In this document: piece after piece, positions 1 to 7,891 of the stretch
Position numbering within the stretch: the first letter of the stretch is position 1
Layout of the letters: each line of letters begins with the position of its first letter
Assembly (NCBI GenBank): GCA_016302165.1
Contig: JAEDOD010000025.1
Coordinates: 1 to 19,231 of the forward strand
Reading direction: 5' to 3'
Origin: Sphaerochaetaceae bacterium
GTDB taxonomy: Bacteria; Spirochaetota; Spirochaetia; Sphaerochaetales; Sphaerochaetaceae
Length of the DNA stretch: 19,231 nt
Translations under genes and position numbers: made by a program
The notes under the pieces: model-generated
What the model was told of the DNA's origin: nothing
Database searches by the model: none
The model's input: only the letters and a program-made list of their open reading frames with translations

Positions 1-1346
1 CCGATATAGTCGGAAGCGTCAAGGGCCTTCTCTATCTCTTCCTTTTCCAGATATTTCAGGATGGCTTCGTTTTCCATGAGATTTCTTTTCAGTGGATTTT
101 CCTTTCCTTCCTGGACCAGGGCCCAGGCCTTAAGGCTTTCCTCCCTGATGATCTCATGCATCTCCTGCCTGTCTGCTCCACGCTTACCCAGTTCCATAAG
201 GACGCGCTCAGTGGATGCAAAGACCCCATAGCTGTCCATAAGGCGCCTGGTGGCTGAACTATGGATGTTCATTCCCTTCACCACCTTAAGCTCTGTCAGA
301 AGAATTTCATCCAGGGCAATGAAGGACTCAGGGATGAAGATGCGCCTATTGGCAGAGTCGTCAAGGCTTCTTTCCAGCACTGTATTGGCTGCATTGTTCC
401 AGGCGCTCTGGTAAGCGTTCTCAACTATGCGGGAAAGTGAGTCTATCTTCTCGCTGTTGATGGGATTACGCTTGAAAGGCATTGCTGAGGAGCCTACCTG
501 CATCTTTCCGAAGGGCTCGGAGAATTCTCCGATAGGTGGAGACTGGAGAATACGGAAATCCAGGCTGAACTTATGGAGAGTGCAGGAAATGGAGGATAGA
601 ACTTCAATGATCCTCAGGTCCTGCTTTCTGGAGTAGATCTGGGTTGCGGCATCGTAGGCCTTGATCCCCAGCTCTTCCATTACCATTTCCTCCATTTCCA
701 TGGCGCTGATGCCTGTTCCTTCCAACAGCTCTGCGTAGGAGGCGGCAGTTCCCACAGCTCCCTTCATTCCTTTTCCCCTGATATTCCTTCTTACAAAGAG
801 GAGCTGCTCCCTGTCGTCAAGAAGATCCTGGATGGTCTGGGAAAGCCTGTAGCCGATGGTGGTGACCTCCGCAGGCTGTATGTGGGTGAAGGCCATGGTG
901 GCTGTAGCCTTATGCTCCTCCGCCTTCTCTGAAAGGGCGGAGATAAGATCGTCCAGACGGGAAAGGGTAAGGTCCAGGGCCTCTGAGAATCTGACGGCGT
1001 CTGCATTGTCAAGGGCATCCATGCTGGTTGCACCCATATGGATTATGCCTCCAGCCTTGGGACACTGGGAAGCGTAGGTCTTGATTTCAGCCATAAGGTC
1101 ATGGTGGATCAGGCTTTCGATTTCCGAAGCCTTGGCTATATCGACTTCGTCCTTATGCTCCTCAAGCTCCTCCACCTGGTCCATTCTGACAATTCCAGCC
1201 TTGGCCTCAGCCCTTGCCAGGGCAATCCAGACTCTTCTCAGAAGCTTCCTTTTATGGACTTCTGAGAAGATTTCCTTCATTTCTTCCGAGCCGTAGCGCC
1301 AGGAAAGGGGGCTTTCATATATGGTATGGTCAAATACCTCTGCCAT
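1..1346 (-). CDS. purB: Adenylosuccinate lyase, 3' end cut by window edge
   Basis: Adenylosuccinate lyase of the fumarase/aspartase superfamily; it cleaves adenylosuccinate to AMP plus fumarate (and SAICAR to AICAR in de novo purine synthesis), in the cytoplasm. I translated the minus strand by hand from ATG at 1346. The frame is open for 448 codons to the window edge and contains the superfamily signature GSSAMPFKRNPINSEKI, which carries the mobile catalytic loop, as well as the TSMDALDNAD and FTHIQPAEVTT segments. The last visible residues, DASDYIG, resemble a segment close to the C-terminus in this family, so probably only about 25-30 residues are missing. The start lies 5 bases after the purA stop. 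A GGGAG lies inside the end of purA, at about 11 bases a slightly long spacing. Third gene of hpt-purA-purB, doing the step after PurA. Confidence 0.95.
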   Translation of the reverse strand, partial: MAEVFDHTIYESPLSWRYGSEEMKEIFSEVHKRKLLRRVWIALARAEAKAGIVRMDQVEELEEHKDEVDIAKASEIESLIHHDLMAEIKTYASQCPKAGGIIHMGATSMDALDNADAVRFSEALDLTLSRLDDLISALSEKAEEHKATATMAFTHIQPAEVTTIGYRLSQTIQDLLDDREQLLFVRRNIRGKGMKGAVGTAASYAELLEGTGISAMEMEEMVMEELGIKAYDAATQIYSRKQDLRIIEVLSSISCTLHKFSLDFRILQSPPIGEFSEPFGKMQVGSSAMPFKRNPINSEKIDSLSRIVENAYQSAWNNAANTVLERSLDDSANRRIFIPESFIALDEILLTELKVVKGMNIHSSATRRLMDSYGVFASTERVLMELGKRGADRQEMHEIIREESLKAWALVQEGKENPLKRNLMENEAILKYLEKEEIEKALDASDYI

Positions 1347-1351
1347 CTCGC

Positions 1352-2629
1352 CTATTTCTCCCTGATGATGAGCTGGTCTCTCTCAGGTCCTACGCTGATG
1401 AGAGTGATTGGAGTCTTGATGAGCTTTTCCAGAGACAGGATGAAATCCTGGCACTTCTTTGGAAGGTCTTCCCACTTTCTTGCGCTAGTGGTGTCTTCCA
1501 TCCAGCCTTCGAACTCTTCATAGATTGGTTTTGCCCTTTCCTGAAGTCTTGTTTCAGGAAGATAGGAGTAGTATTCGCCGTCAATCATATATCCTGTGCA
1601 GACCTTCAGAATCGGGAAGGTGTCCAGGACATCGATCTTGGTGAGACACACATCTGTGACGCCATTCATCCAGCATGCGTAGTCGCAGGCTACAGCGTCG
1701 AACCAGCCGCAGCGGCGAGGACGACCTGTGGTTACTCCGAATTCGTGTCCGATGGCTCTCAGCTTATCTGCTGTCTCATCGAAGAGCTCTGTCATGTATG
1801 GGCCGCCGCCTACGGAAGTGGAGTATGCCTTTGCAACTCCATAGACTCTGTCGATGGCTCTTGGAGGAATTCCTGCTCCATTGCAGCCGCCGCCGGCTGT
1901 TGGGTTGGAGGAAGTGGAGTAGGGGTAGATGCCCCAGTCATTGTCTCTCATGATTCCAAGCTGGCCTTCAAGAAGGATGTTCTTGTCACTTTCGACAGCG
2001 TCCCTTACAGCAGGGTTGGTATCGATGATGTGGTTTCCGAACTCTTCTCTCCACTTTCTGCAGAGGTCAAGAAGTTCCTCGAGAGTATAGGTCGGAAGAC
2101 CATAGTATTCCAGCTCCCTGTTCTTCTTTGGAAGTACAGCGCCCAGTCTCTTTTTGAGGATTTCTTCATCCAGAAGGTCAGCGGCGCGGATTCCGCATCT
2201 GGCAGCCTTATCCTGATAGCAGGGGCCGATTCCTCTCTTTGTGGTGCCGATCTTCTCCCCTTCGCTTCTCTTTCCTTCCTCAGCTCCGTCCAGAGCCATG
2301 TGGTAAGGCATGATGATGTGGGCCCTTTCGTCGATGAAGACGCTTTCGATCTTCTCTCCTGTAACCTTCTCGATATCTTCCAGTTCGGAGTGCATTCTGT
2401 CGAAGTTCACTACAGTTCCTGCTCCGACGATGTTCATGGTGTCGTCATTGAAGATTCCTGAAGGGAGAATGTGAAGTCCGAACTTACCCTTTTCGTTGAC
2501 TACAGTGTGTCCGGCATTGTCTCCACCCTGGAAGCGGATGACCATATCAGCCTTCTGGGCCAGATAATCTACGATTCTGCCTTTTCCTTCGTCTCCCCAC
2601 TGGAGACCGATTACACAATTAACAGACAT
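1352..2629 (-). CDS. purA: Adenylosuccinate synthetase
   Basis: Joins IMP and aspartate using GTP to make adenylosuccinate, the committed step toward AMP. The 425-residue length is normal for bacterial PurA. Visible motifs: the N-terminal GTP-binding loop QWGDEGKGR (residues 10-18, usually ending in K), with catalytic D13 and H41 in DNAGHT, and the second family signature GIGPCYQDKAAR at 133-144. One oddity is at 221-225: the sequence reads EGQLG, where the usual text is EGAQG, so the glutamine thought to contact IMP sits one place earlier; the following DWGIYPYSTSSN aligns without a gap. ATG at 2629 is preceded by GAGGAG that overlaps the hpt stop codon, 12 bases away, indicating translational coupling. 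Middle gene of a purine salvage operon. Confidence 0.97.
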   Translation of the reverse strand: MSVNCVIGLQWGDEGKGRIVDYLAQKADMVIRFQGGDNAGHTVVNEKGKFGLHILPSGIFNDDTMNIVGAGTVVNFDRMHSELEDIEKVTGEKIESVFIDERAHIIMPYHMALDGAEEGKRSEGEKIGTTKRGIGPCYQDKAARCGIRAADLLDEEILKKRLGAVLPKKNRELEYYGLPTYTLEELLDLCRKWREEFGNHIIDTNPAVRDAVESDKNILLEGQLGIMRDNDWGIYPYSTSSNPTAGGGCNGAGIPPRAIDRVYGVAKAYSTSVGGGPYMTELFDETADKLRAIGHEFGVTTGRPRRCGWFDAVACDYACWMNGVTDVCLTKIDVLDTFPILKVCTGYMIDGEYYSYLPETRLQERAKPIYEEFEGWMEDTTSARKWEDLPKKCQDFILSLEKLIKTPITLISVGPERDQLIIREK

Positions 2630-2641
2630 TTTCTATTCTCC

Positions 2642-3199
2642 TCAATTCTTCGGAATCATTTCCGCAATGTATGGAAGAGTCCTGTACTCTTCCTTATAGT
2701 CAAGTCCATATCCTACTACCCACACATCAGGGATGTCGAAGCCCTTGTAGTGGATTTCTGTCTCTACTTCATGGCGGGCAGGCTTATCCAGGAAAACAGC
2801 CTTCTTCACAGAAAGAGGATGGCGTGCCTCAAAGTTCTGGGTAAGGTAAGAGAGAGTGTGGCCGCTGTCCAGGATGTCTTCAACGATGAGGACATGGCGG
2901 TCTGTTATGCTTTCCCTGGTATCCATGAGGAATCTGACCTCTCCACGCTTGTCTCCATTCTTGCCATAGCTTGAAATGGCGATGAAGTCGATGATATGAG
3001 GGACCCTAAGCTTTCTTGCCAGGTCAGTCAAAAAGAATACGGAACCTTTCAGTACTCCTACCAGCACCAGTGGTTCCGTAATATCCTTGTAGTCTCTGTT
3101 GATTTCTGCGGCGAGCTCGTCTACTCTGCTTCTGATGGTGTCTGCATCGACGAGAACTCTCTTCAAGTCCTTTGTGAGAGGTGGGATGGTAAGCTGCAT
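2642..3199 (-). CDS. hpt: Hypoxanthine phosphoribosyltransferase
   Basis: Type I phosphoribosyltransferase that converts hypoxanthine (often guanine too) and PRPP to IMP or GMP. With the start used here it has 185 residues, typical of bacterial Hpt. Motifs: LKGS at 50-53 (pyrophosphate loop), the PRPP-binding loop VEDILDSGHT at about 106-115, and VGYGLDY near 162-168, which includes the base-contacting aspartate region. I chose ATG at 3199 because GGAGG lies about 6 bases upstream; the in-frame TTG at 3211 would overlap that ribosome binding site. First gene of hpt-purA-purB, supplying IMP to PurA. The 129 bases up to the divergent gene at 3329 must hold both promoters, but I see no convincing -35/-10 pair. 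Confidence 0.95.
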   Translation of the reverse strand: MQLTIPPLTKDLKRVLVDADTIRSRVDELAAEINRDYKDITEPLVLVGVLKGSVFFLTDLARKLRVPHIIDFIAISSYGKNGDKRGEVRFLMDTRESITDRHVLIVEDILDSGHTLSYLTQNFEARHPLSVKKAVFLDKPARHEVETEIHYKGFDIPDVWVVGYGLDYKEEYRTLPYIAEMIPKN

Positions 3200-3328
3200 T
3201 AATTCCTCCAAATACTTTCTTATGATATAAAAAAAGATGGAAGTGGGGAATGGACTTACCTTATTTTGTATTATGAAATGATGAGGTTTCTCCCTCTGTT
3301 TTTCCGGTAATTTTTTCAGGAGAAGACT

Positions 3329-3817
3329 ATGGCGGATCTAATTACAATTTCAAGAATATTCCTGTCCATTCTTCTCCTTTTCCTTCCTTTCCCATCTCTT
3401 CCCTTTCTTGCCCTCTACATTGCCGGAGGAGTTACAGATATGGCAGACGGCTTTGTTGCAAGGGCTACAGGGACGGCGGGCGCCAGAGGAGCGAAGCTGG
3501 ATAGTCTTGCAGATGGAGTCTTCTTCCTATCCTCTGCCATAAAGATCATTCCGTCCCTCTGCCTTCCTCCTCTTCTTTGGGCTCCAGTCATGATTGTCCT
3601 TCTGGTAAGGGTGGCCAATCTGCTTCACTCTTTTCTCAAGGGAAGGGAGCCTCTCCATACGACAGCAGACAAGATTACAGGCTTTCTTCTTTTCCTTCTT
3701 CCCCTTTCCCTTGGTTTTGTCCCTTCCACGCTTTCAACTTCTGTGATTACAGCTGTGGCGCTTTTTGCTGCAGTTGAAGAGACAGTGCTCCTATGGAGAG
3801 GAAAAGGGGAAAAGTAG
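3329..3817 (+). CDS. CDP-alcohol phosphatidyltransferase family membrane protein
   Basis: Integral membrane enzyme of the CDP-alcohol phosphotransferase family, which moves a substituted phosphate from a CDP-alcohol onto a second alcohol in phospholipid synthesis. The full active-site motif is present: D37, D40-G41, A44-R45, G54, D58 and D62, in the DxxDGxxAR(x8)GxxxDxxxD pattern that binds metal and CDP. Several hydrophobic stretches surround it (roughly residues 8-32, 64-96, 118-132 and 136-156). At 162 residues it is short for PgsA or PssA, and the acceptor alcohol (glycerol phosphate, serine, inositol or other) cannot be read from the sequence. AGGAG lies about 6 bases before the ATG. It is transcribed away from hpt, and may be co-transcribed with the E1 gene 87 bases downstream. 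Confidence 0.85.
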   Translation: MADLITISRIFLSILLLFLPFPSLPFLALYIAGGVTDMADGFVARATGTAGARGAKLDSLADGVFFLSSAIKIIPSLCLPPLLWAPVMIVLLVRVANLLHSFLKGREPLHTTADKITGFLLFLLPLSLGFVPSTLSTSVITAVALFAAVEETVLLWRGKGEK

Positions 3818-3904
3818 GCTCTGAGAGTGGGTTTCAAGTAAGTGGAGGCATATGAAACTTGACCCTTCCATGTTTTGCATCTACCCTAATGTTTCGGGGG
3901 AAAT

Positions 3905-5845
3905 ATGGATTTCATTAGAGCTCTAGGGCTTATGTATAGATCTAGATTCTTTGAAGAGAAGCTCCAGGAGGAGTTTTCCCTTGGGAATCTCTATGGAACG
4001 ACACATCTTTCCATCGGACAGGAAGCATCCCATGTGGGCCTTGCCCTGGCCTTGGACCAAGGGGACTGGATTGTTCCTACCCATCGCTGTCATGGTTTCA
4101 ACATTGCCTACGGCTCCGATATGGCTGCCATGTTCTCAGAGATGCTTGGCTCCAGGCACGGCTTATGCAAGGGCCTTGGTGGAAGCATGCATATGACAGA
4201 CGTAGAGCACTATAACCTGGGCTCGTCGGCTGTTGTGGGCTCCGGTGTCCCCATTGCAGGTGGGGTGGCCTTTGCCTTGAAACGGCAGAAGAGCCGCAAT
4301 ATCTCTGTGGCCATCTTCGGCGACGGAGCTTCCAGCAGAGGAAGCGTCCATGAAATGATGAATCTTGCTTCAGTGTGGAATCTTCCTCTCCTTTTCTATA
4401 TGGAGAACAACCACTATGGCATGAGTGCTCCTACGGAAAGAGTCATCTCCACTTCCTCCATCCATTCCAGGGCCGAAGGATACTCCATGGCCCACAGAAA
4501 GGTGGACGGCAACGATATCCTTTCCGTCTATGGAGCTGTGAAGGAAGCAAGGAAATACATTGAAGAGGAAGGAAAGCCATATTTCCTGGAAGTGGATACC
4601 TACCGCCTCTGCGGCCACAGCAAATCAGATAAGCTTCTCTACAGAACCAGGGAAGAGGAGGAAGAGTGGAGAAAGAAGGATCCTATCCATGCCTTCTCCC
4701 GCTATCTCGTTGGAAATTGCCTTCTTGCTGAAGAGAAGATCGAAGAAATCAGGGCGGAAGCTGAAAAGGATGTGCTGGATGCCTGGAGAAGAGCCTGGGA
4801 AACCAAGGATGAGATCCTTAGTCTGGAGGAAGCCTCCTCTTTGGTCACCCCAGAGAATGTGAACATTGAATTCTCTCCTGGAAAGGAAAACCATCAGGGA
4901 ACCTATAGGGAAGCTGTAAGGGAAGCCATAGCTGAAATCTTTGAAGATGACGAAAGGGCTACTCTAATGGGCGAAGATATAGGAGCCTACGGAGGCTGCT
5001 TTGGAGTTACAGGAGAGCTTTATAAAACCTGGGGAGACAGGATGCTGGAGACTCCTGTAAGCGAGGAAGCCTTCTCCGGTATGGCCACGGGAGCCTCAAT
5101 GCTGGGAGAAAGGCCTATGGTGGAGATCATGTATGCAGATTTCATGACTCTTGCCTCCGACGCTGTGATAAACCATGGAGCCAAGACCTATTTCATGTCC
5201 GGCGGCCAGCTAAAGTGCCCCATGGTGGTCCGTACGGCCATGGGTGGAGGAACGGGACACGGAGCCCAGCACACAGCCTGCCCTGAAGCCATGTTCCTTA
5301 ATGTACCGGGACTTAAGGTATGCGCCCCAAGCTCCCCATGGACCGCAAAGGCCCTATTGAAGGCCGCTGTGAAGGAAGAGTGTCCTGTAGTGTTCTTTGA
5401 ACACAAGGCCCTCTATGGCAATAAAGGTGAAATTGGGGACAGTTCAGCCATTCTTCCTATTGGAAAGGCATTGGTGGAGGAGAAGGGAGACAAGCTCCTT
5501 GTCATCGGATACTCCAGAGGTTATTGCGAAGCTCTTCAGGCTCTCTCTGGCTATGAGGCCACCTTCCTGGATCTATGCTCACTGAAGCCTCTTGACGAGG
5601 AAGCCATAAAGAAGTGGGCAAGGAAAATAGGAAAGGTACTGATTGTGGAGAATGTTCCTCTCCAGAGCTCCGTTGCAGAAAGCATAATCAGAATAATCAT
5701 GGAAGAGGGCATAAAGGCTGAAATCAGGGTGGTCTCCGCCCTGGATATGCCCTTGGCCTTTTCAAGAAAGCTGGAATATGAAGCTCTTCCCAACAGGGAA
5801 AGGATATTGAAGGAAGCAGATAGTCTTATAGGAGAGAAGCTGTGA
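3905..5845 (+). CDS. Fused E1 alpha/beta 2-oxoacid (pyruvate/acetoin-type) dehydrogenase
   Basis: Thiamine-diphosphate-dependent E1 of the 2-oxoacid dehydrogenase type, which decarboxylates a 2-oxoacid (or cleaves acetoin) and passes the acyl group to an E2 lipoyl arm. The 646 residues hold both subunits in one chain. The alpha part is about 1-320, with the ThDP/Mg motif GDG at 139-141 ending in NN at 168-169, and the phosphorylation-loop-like segment TYRLCGHSKSD at 232-242. The beta part is about 330-646, with the ThDP glutamate in LMGEDIG (E357) and a C-terminal transketolase-C-like domain. These subunits are usually separate genes. No E2, E3 or lipoyl domain lies within the window. GGGGGA precedes the ATG. 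A weak promoter-like pair (TTGACC at 3859, TACCCT at 3882, spacer 17) lies just upstream. Exact substrate unknown. Confidence 0.88.
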   Translation: MDFIRALGLMYRSRFFEEKLQEEFSLGNLYGTTHLSIGQEASHVGLALALDQGDWIVPTHRCHGFNIAYGSDMAAMFSEMLGSRHGLCKGLGGSMHMTDVEHYNLGSSAVVGSGVPIAGGVAFALKRQKSRNISVAIFGDGASSRGSVHEMMNLASVWNLPLLFYMENNHYGMSAPTERVISTSSIHSRAEGYSMAHRKVDGNDILSVYGAVKEARKYIEEEGKPYFLEVDTYRLCGHSKSDKLLYRTREEEEEWRKKDPIHAFSRYLVGNCLLAEEKIEEIRAEAEKDVLDAWRRAWETKDEILSLEEASSLVTPENVNIEFSPGKENHQGTYREAVREAIAEIFEDDERATLMGEDIGAYGGCFGVTGELYKTWGDRMLETPVSEEAFSGMATGASMLGERPMVEIMYADFMTLASDAVINHGAKTYFMSGGQLKCPMVVRTAMGGGTGHGAQHTACPEAMFLNVPGLKVCAPSSPWTAKALLKAAVKEECPVVFFEHKALYGNKGEIGDSSAILPIGKALVEEKGDKLLVIGYSRGYCEALQALSGYEATFLDLCSLKPLDEEAIKKWARKIGKVLIVENVPLQSSVAESIIRIIMEEGIKAEIRVVSALDMPLAFSRKLEYEALPNRERILKEADSLIGEKL

Positions 5846-6303
5846 CGGCAGAAGAAATGTCCATTCTCTTTTCTCCTGAGGTGCCTCTGGACCTTTTCTC
5901 ATCCTCTGTCATAGTTCCTGTCTATGACACGGAGAAGAATGCCACCACAGGAGAGGAAGTGGAGATCTTCCTTCCCTACAATGCTGTAGAAAGGCCCTGG
6001 ACTGTCTCTCCCAGGGATAAGCTTGAAAGATGGCTCTATCAGAAGCTTTCCAGCGAAAAATACATAATCTACATTCCTGAATACAAGGGAGAGAGATTCT
6101 CCCTTCTGGCTTCCAGGGAGGGAAGAAGATTCCTCATCGTCCTGGGTCTGGAAAGCGAAGACGAGAGAAAAGTGTGGCTTGCAAGGGAGAATTCCCCTTC
6201 ATATACAGTAGTGGTCATAAGGGACAGGGAAGTGGATGAGGATGGTGTTGCATCAATCTCAGTCTCTTCTCTATTGGACTCTTTTAATTTTCTTTCCCTT
6301 TGA
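5842..6303 (+). CDS. Unrecognised 153-residue protein coupled to the E1 gene
   Basis: I do not recognise this protein. It starts at GTG (5842), which overlaps the TGA stop of the E1 gene in the four bases GTGA; GGAG about 7 bases upstream supports that start, and an alternative ATG is at 5857. There is no signal peptide or membrane segment. Hydrophobic strands alternate with charged turns (SVIVPVYD, KYIIYIPEY, RFLIVLGL, YTVVVIRD), suggesting a small soluble alpha/beta fold. It has no cysteine at all, arguing against metal-cluster or thiol chemistry. The overlap implies translation coupled to E1, so a role in E1 assembly, stability or regulation is possible but unproven. PheS follows after 46 bases with its own AGGAG. 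Confidence 0.75.
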   Translation: MTAEEMSILFSPEVPLDLFSSSVIVPVYDTEKNATTGEEVEIFLPYNAVERPWTVSPRDKLERWLYQKLSSEKYIIYIPEYKGERFSLLASREGRRFLIVLGLESEDERKVWLARENSPSYTVVVIRDREVDEDGVASISVSSLLDSFNFLSL

Positions 6304-6349
6304 GTTAACATTGGTAGTATGGGTCATTTGAACCCGCAGGAGAAATATA

Positions 6350-7891
6350 ATGGATATTGATGTAAAGAATCTGCATCCACTGGAAGTGAAGCTTCTTAGG
6401 CATGTCTCCAAAGGTGAAGAGATCACCGCAGAGAGAATCATCAAGGAGCTGGACTATAAGGTTGGACAGTGCAACCAGGCATTTTCCTGGTTAAGTGCGA
6501 AGGAGTGCCTCCTTGAGACAGGAAGGACCAGAAGAGTTCTCTACGAACTCACAGATCTGGGCAGGGACCAGGAAAAGTCCGGCATGCCCGTAGAACGCAT
6601 CTTTACATTTATTCGCGACAACGGTCCTCACACAATGCCTGAGATTGCAGAAGCCCTTAAGCTTGAGAAGAGCGATGTAGGATCAGCTTTCGGACTGTTG
6701 TCTAAGAGTGGAGTCACAAGACTTAACGGAGAGAGGAAGGCAGAAATAGCAAAGGATGAGCTTCCCAGGGAAGTTGTGGTCCAGAGCTCACTGCTGAAGA
6801 AGGCTGTAGAGAAGGGCTTTTTGGAAGAGGACCAGCTCTCTGAGGAAGAGAAGGCTGCAATCTCCCAGATGGCAAAGAAGAGAGGCGCTTCCTCATCTCC
6901 TTTCAAGTATGTTGAAAGGGAGGAGATCACATATGCCCTTACAGATAAGGGAGAGAGTGTAAAGAAAGCTGTACTTGAAGCCAACATCACAGGTGAGGAG
7001 TTCGGTGTCCTGACAGCTGAAATGCTTGCTTCAGGTTCCTGGAAGAACGGAAGCTTCCGCCCCTATGGAATCAATGCCCCCACATCCCGTCTTATTCCTG
7101 GACGTCACAATGCCTATGGAGACTATCTCCAGTGGGTCAAGGATAAGCTTACTTCCTTGGGCTTCGAAGAGTTCGACGGTCCACTTGTGGAGAATGAGTT
7201 CTGGAATGGAGACGCACTTTTCATGCCTCAGTTCCACTCTGCCCGTGACATCCACGATGTATACTACGTAAAGGATCCTGTACACTGCAAGGAAATCCAG
7301 GAACCATGGCTCAGCAGAGTTGCAGAGACCCATGAAAACGGTGGAAATACAGGAAGCAGAGGCTGGGGATATAAGTTTGACCATGAATTCACCCGCCGTC
7401 AGGTCCTTAGAAGCCAGGGCACCGTGCTTTCAGCCCATCAGCTTACTTCAGCCAAGGTTCCAGGAAAGTATTTCGGAATCGTACGCTGCTTCCGCTATGA
7501 CCAGGTTGACGCAACCCATGGCGCAGACTTCTACCAGACAGAAGGAATCGTCCTTGGTGAGGATGTAAACCTGAGAAATCTTCTGGGACTATTGAAGATG
7601 TTTGCAGAGGAGATTGCAGGAGCCGAGGAAGTGAAATATGTTCCTGGCTACTTCCCGTTCACAGAGCCAAGCATCGAGGTCCACATCAAGCACCCTGTAC
7701 TGGGATGGTTTGAGCTGGGTGGCGCTGGAATCTTCCGTCCTGAGGTAACAAAGAGCCTTGGCATCGATGTTCCTGTATTGGCCTGGGGCCTTGGAATCGA
7801 CAGAATGGCTCTTATGCATCTGGGTCTCAATGACCTTAGGGAGCTCTTCACTCCCAACATCGAGTCCGTCAGGACAAGGAGGGGTAACTAA
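6350..7891 (+). CDS. pheS: Phenylalanyl-tRNA synthetase alpha subunit, archaeal type
   Basis: Catalytic subunit of the alpha2beta2 class II enzyme that charges tRNA-Phe. At 513 residues it is far longer than the usual bacterial PheS (about 330-350) and matches the archaeal/eukaryotic form. The first 200 or so residues hold winged-helix-like segments (LHPLEVKLLRHV at 8-19, and a second near 80-125) in place of the bacterial coiled coil. The class II core follows: motif 2 around 373-398 (FGIVRCFRYDQVD, then HGADFYQTEG) and motif 3 around 474-487 (VPVLAWGLGIDRMA). AGGAG precedes the ATG by about 8 bases. The stop overlaps the pheT start by one base (TAATG). Spirochaetes are known to carry archaeal-type PheRS, so this supports the taxonomic guess. 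Confidence 0.96.
   Translation: MDIDVKNLHPLEVKLLRHVSKGEEITAERIIKELDYKVGQCNQAFSWLSAKECLLETGRTRRVLYELTDLGRDQEKSGMPVERIFTFIRDNGPHTMPEIAEALKLEKSDVGSAFGLLSKSGVTRLNGERKAEIAKDELPREVVVQSSLLKKAVEKGFLEEDQLSEEEKAAISQMAKKRGASSSPFKYVEREEITYALTDKGESVKKAVLEANITGEEFGVLTAEMLASGSWKNGSFRPYGINAPTSRLIPGRHNAYGDYLQWVKDKLTSLGFEEFDGPLVENEFWNGDALFMPQFHSARDIHDVYYVKDPVHCKEIQEPWLSRVAETHENGGNTGSRGWGYKFDHEFTRRQVLRSQGTVLSAHQLTSAKVPGKYFGIVRCFRYDQVDATHGADFYQTEGIVLGEDVNLRNLLGLLKMFAEEIAGAEEVKYVPGYFPFTEPSIEVHIKHPVLGWFELGGAGIFRPEVTKSLGIDVPVLAWGLGIDRMALMHLGLNDLRELFTPNIESVRTRRGN

Noticed and set aside
1214..2461. 415-codon open frame on the plus strand opposite purA
   Set aside because: PurA on the minus strand has clear motifs throughout. 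The plus-strand frame has no ribosome binding site or recognisable domain and its product is rich in Ser, Cys and Val, as expected from reading the opposite strand of a codon-biased gene.
3200..3328. Purine riboswitch or clear promoters in the hpt/phosphatidyltransferase divergent region
   Set aside because: I found no conserved riboswitch core and no -35/-10 pair good enough to report on either strand.
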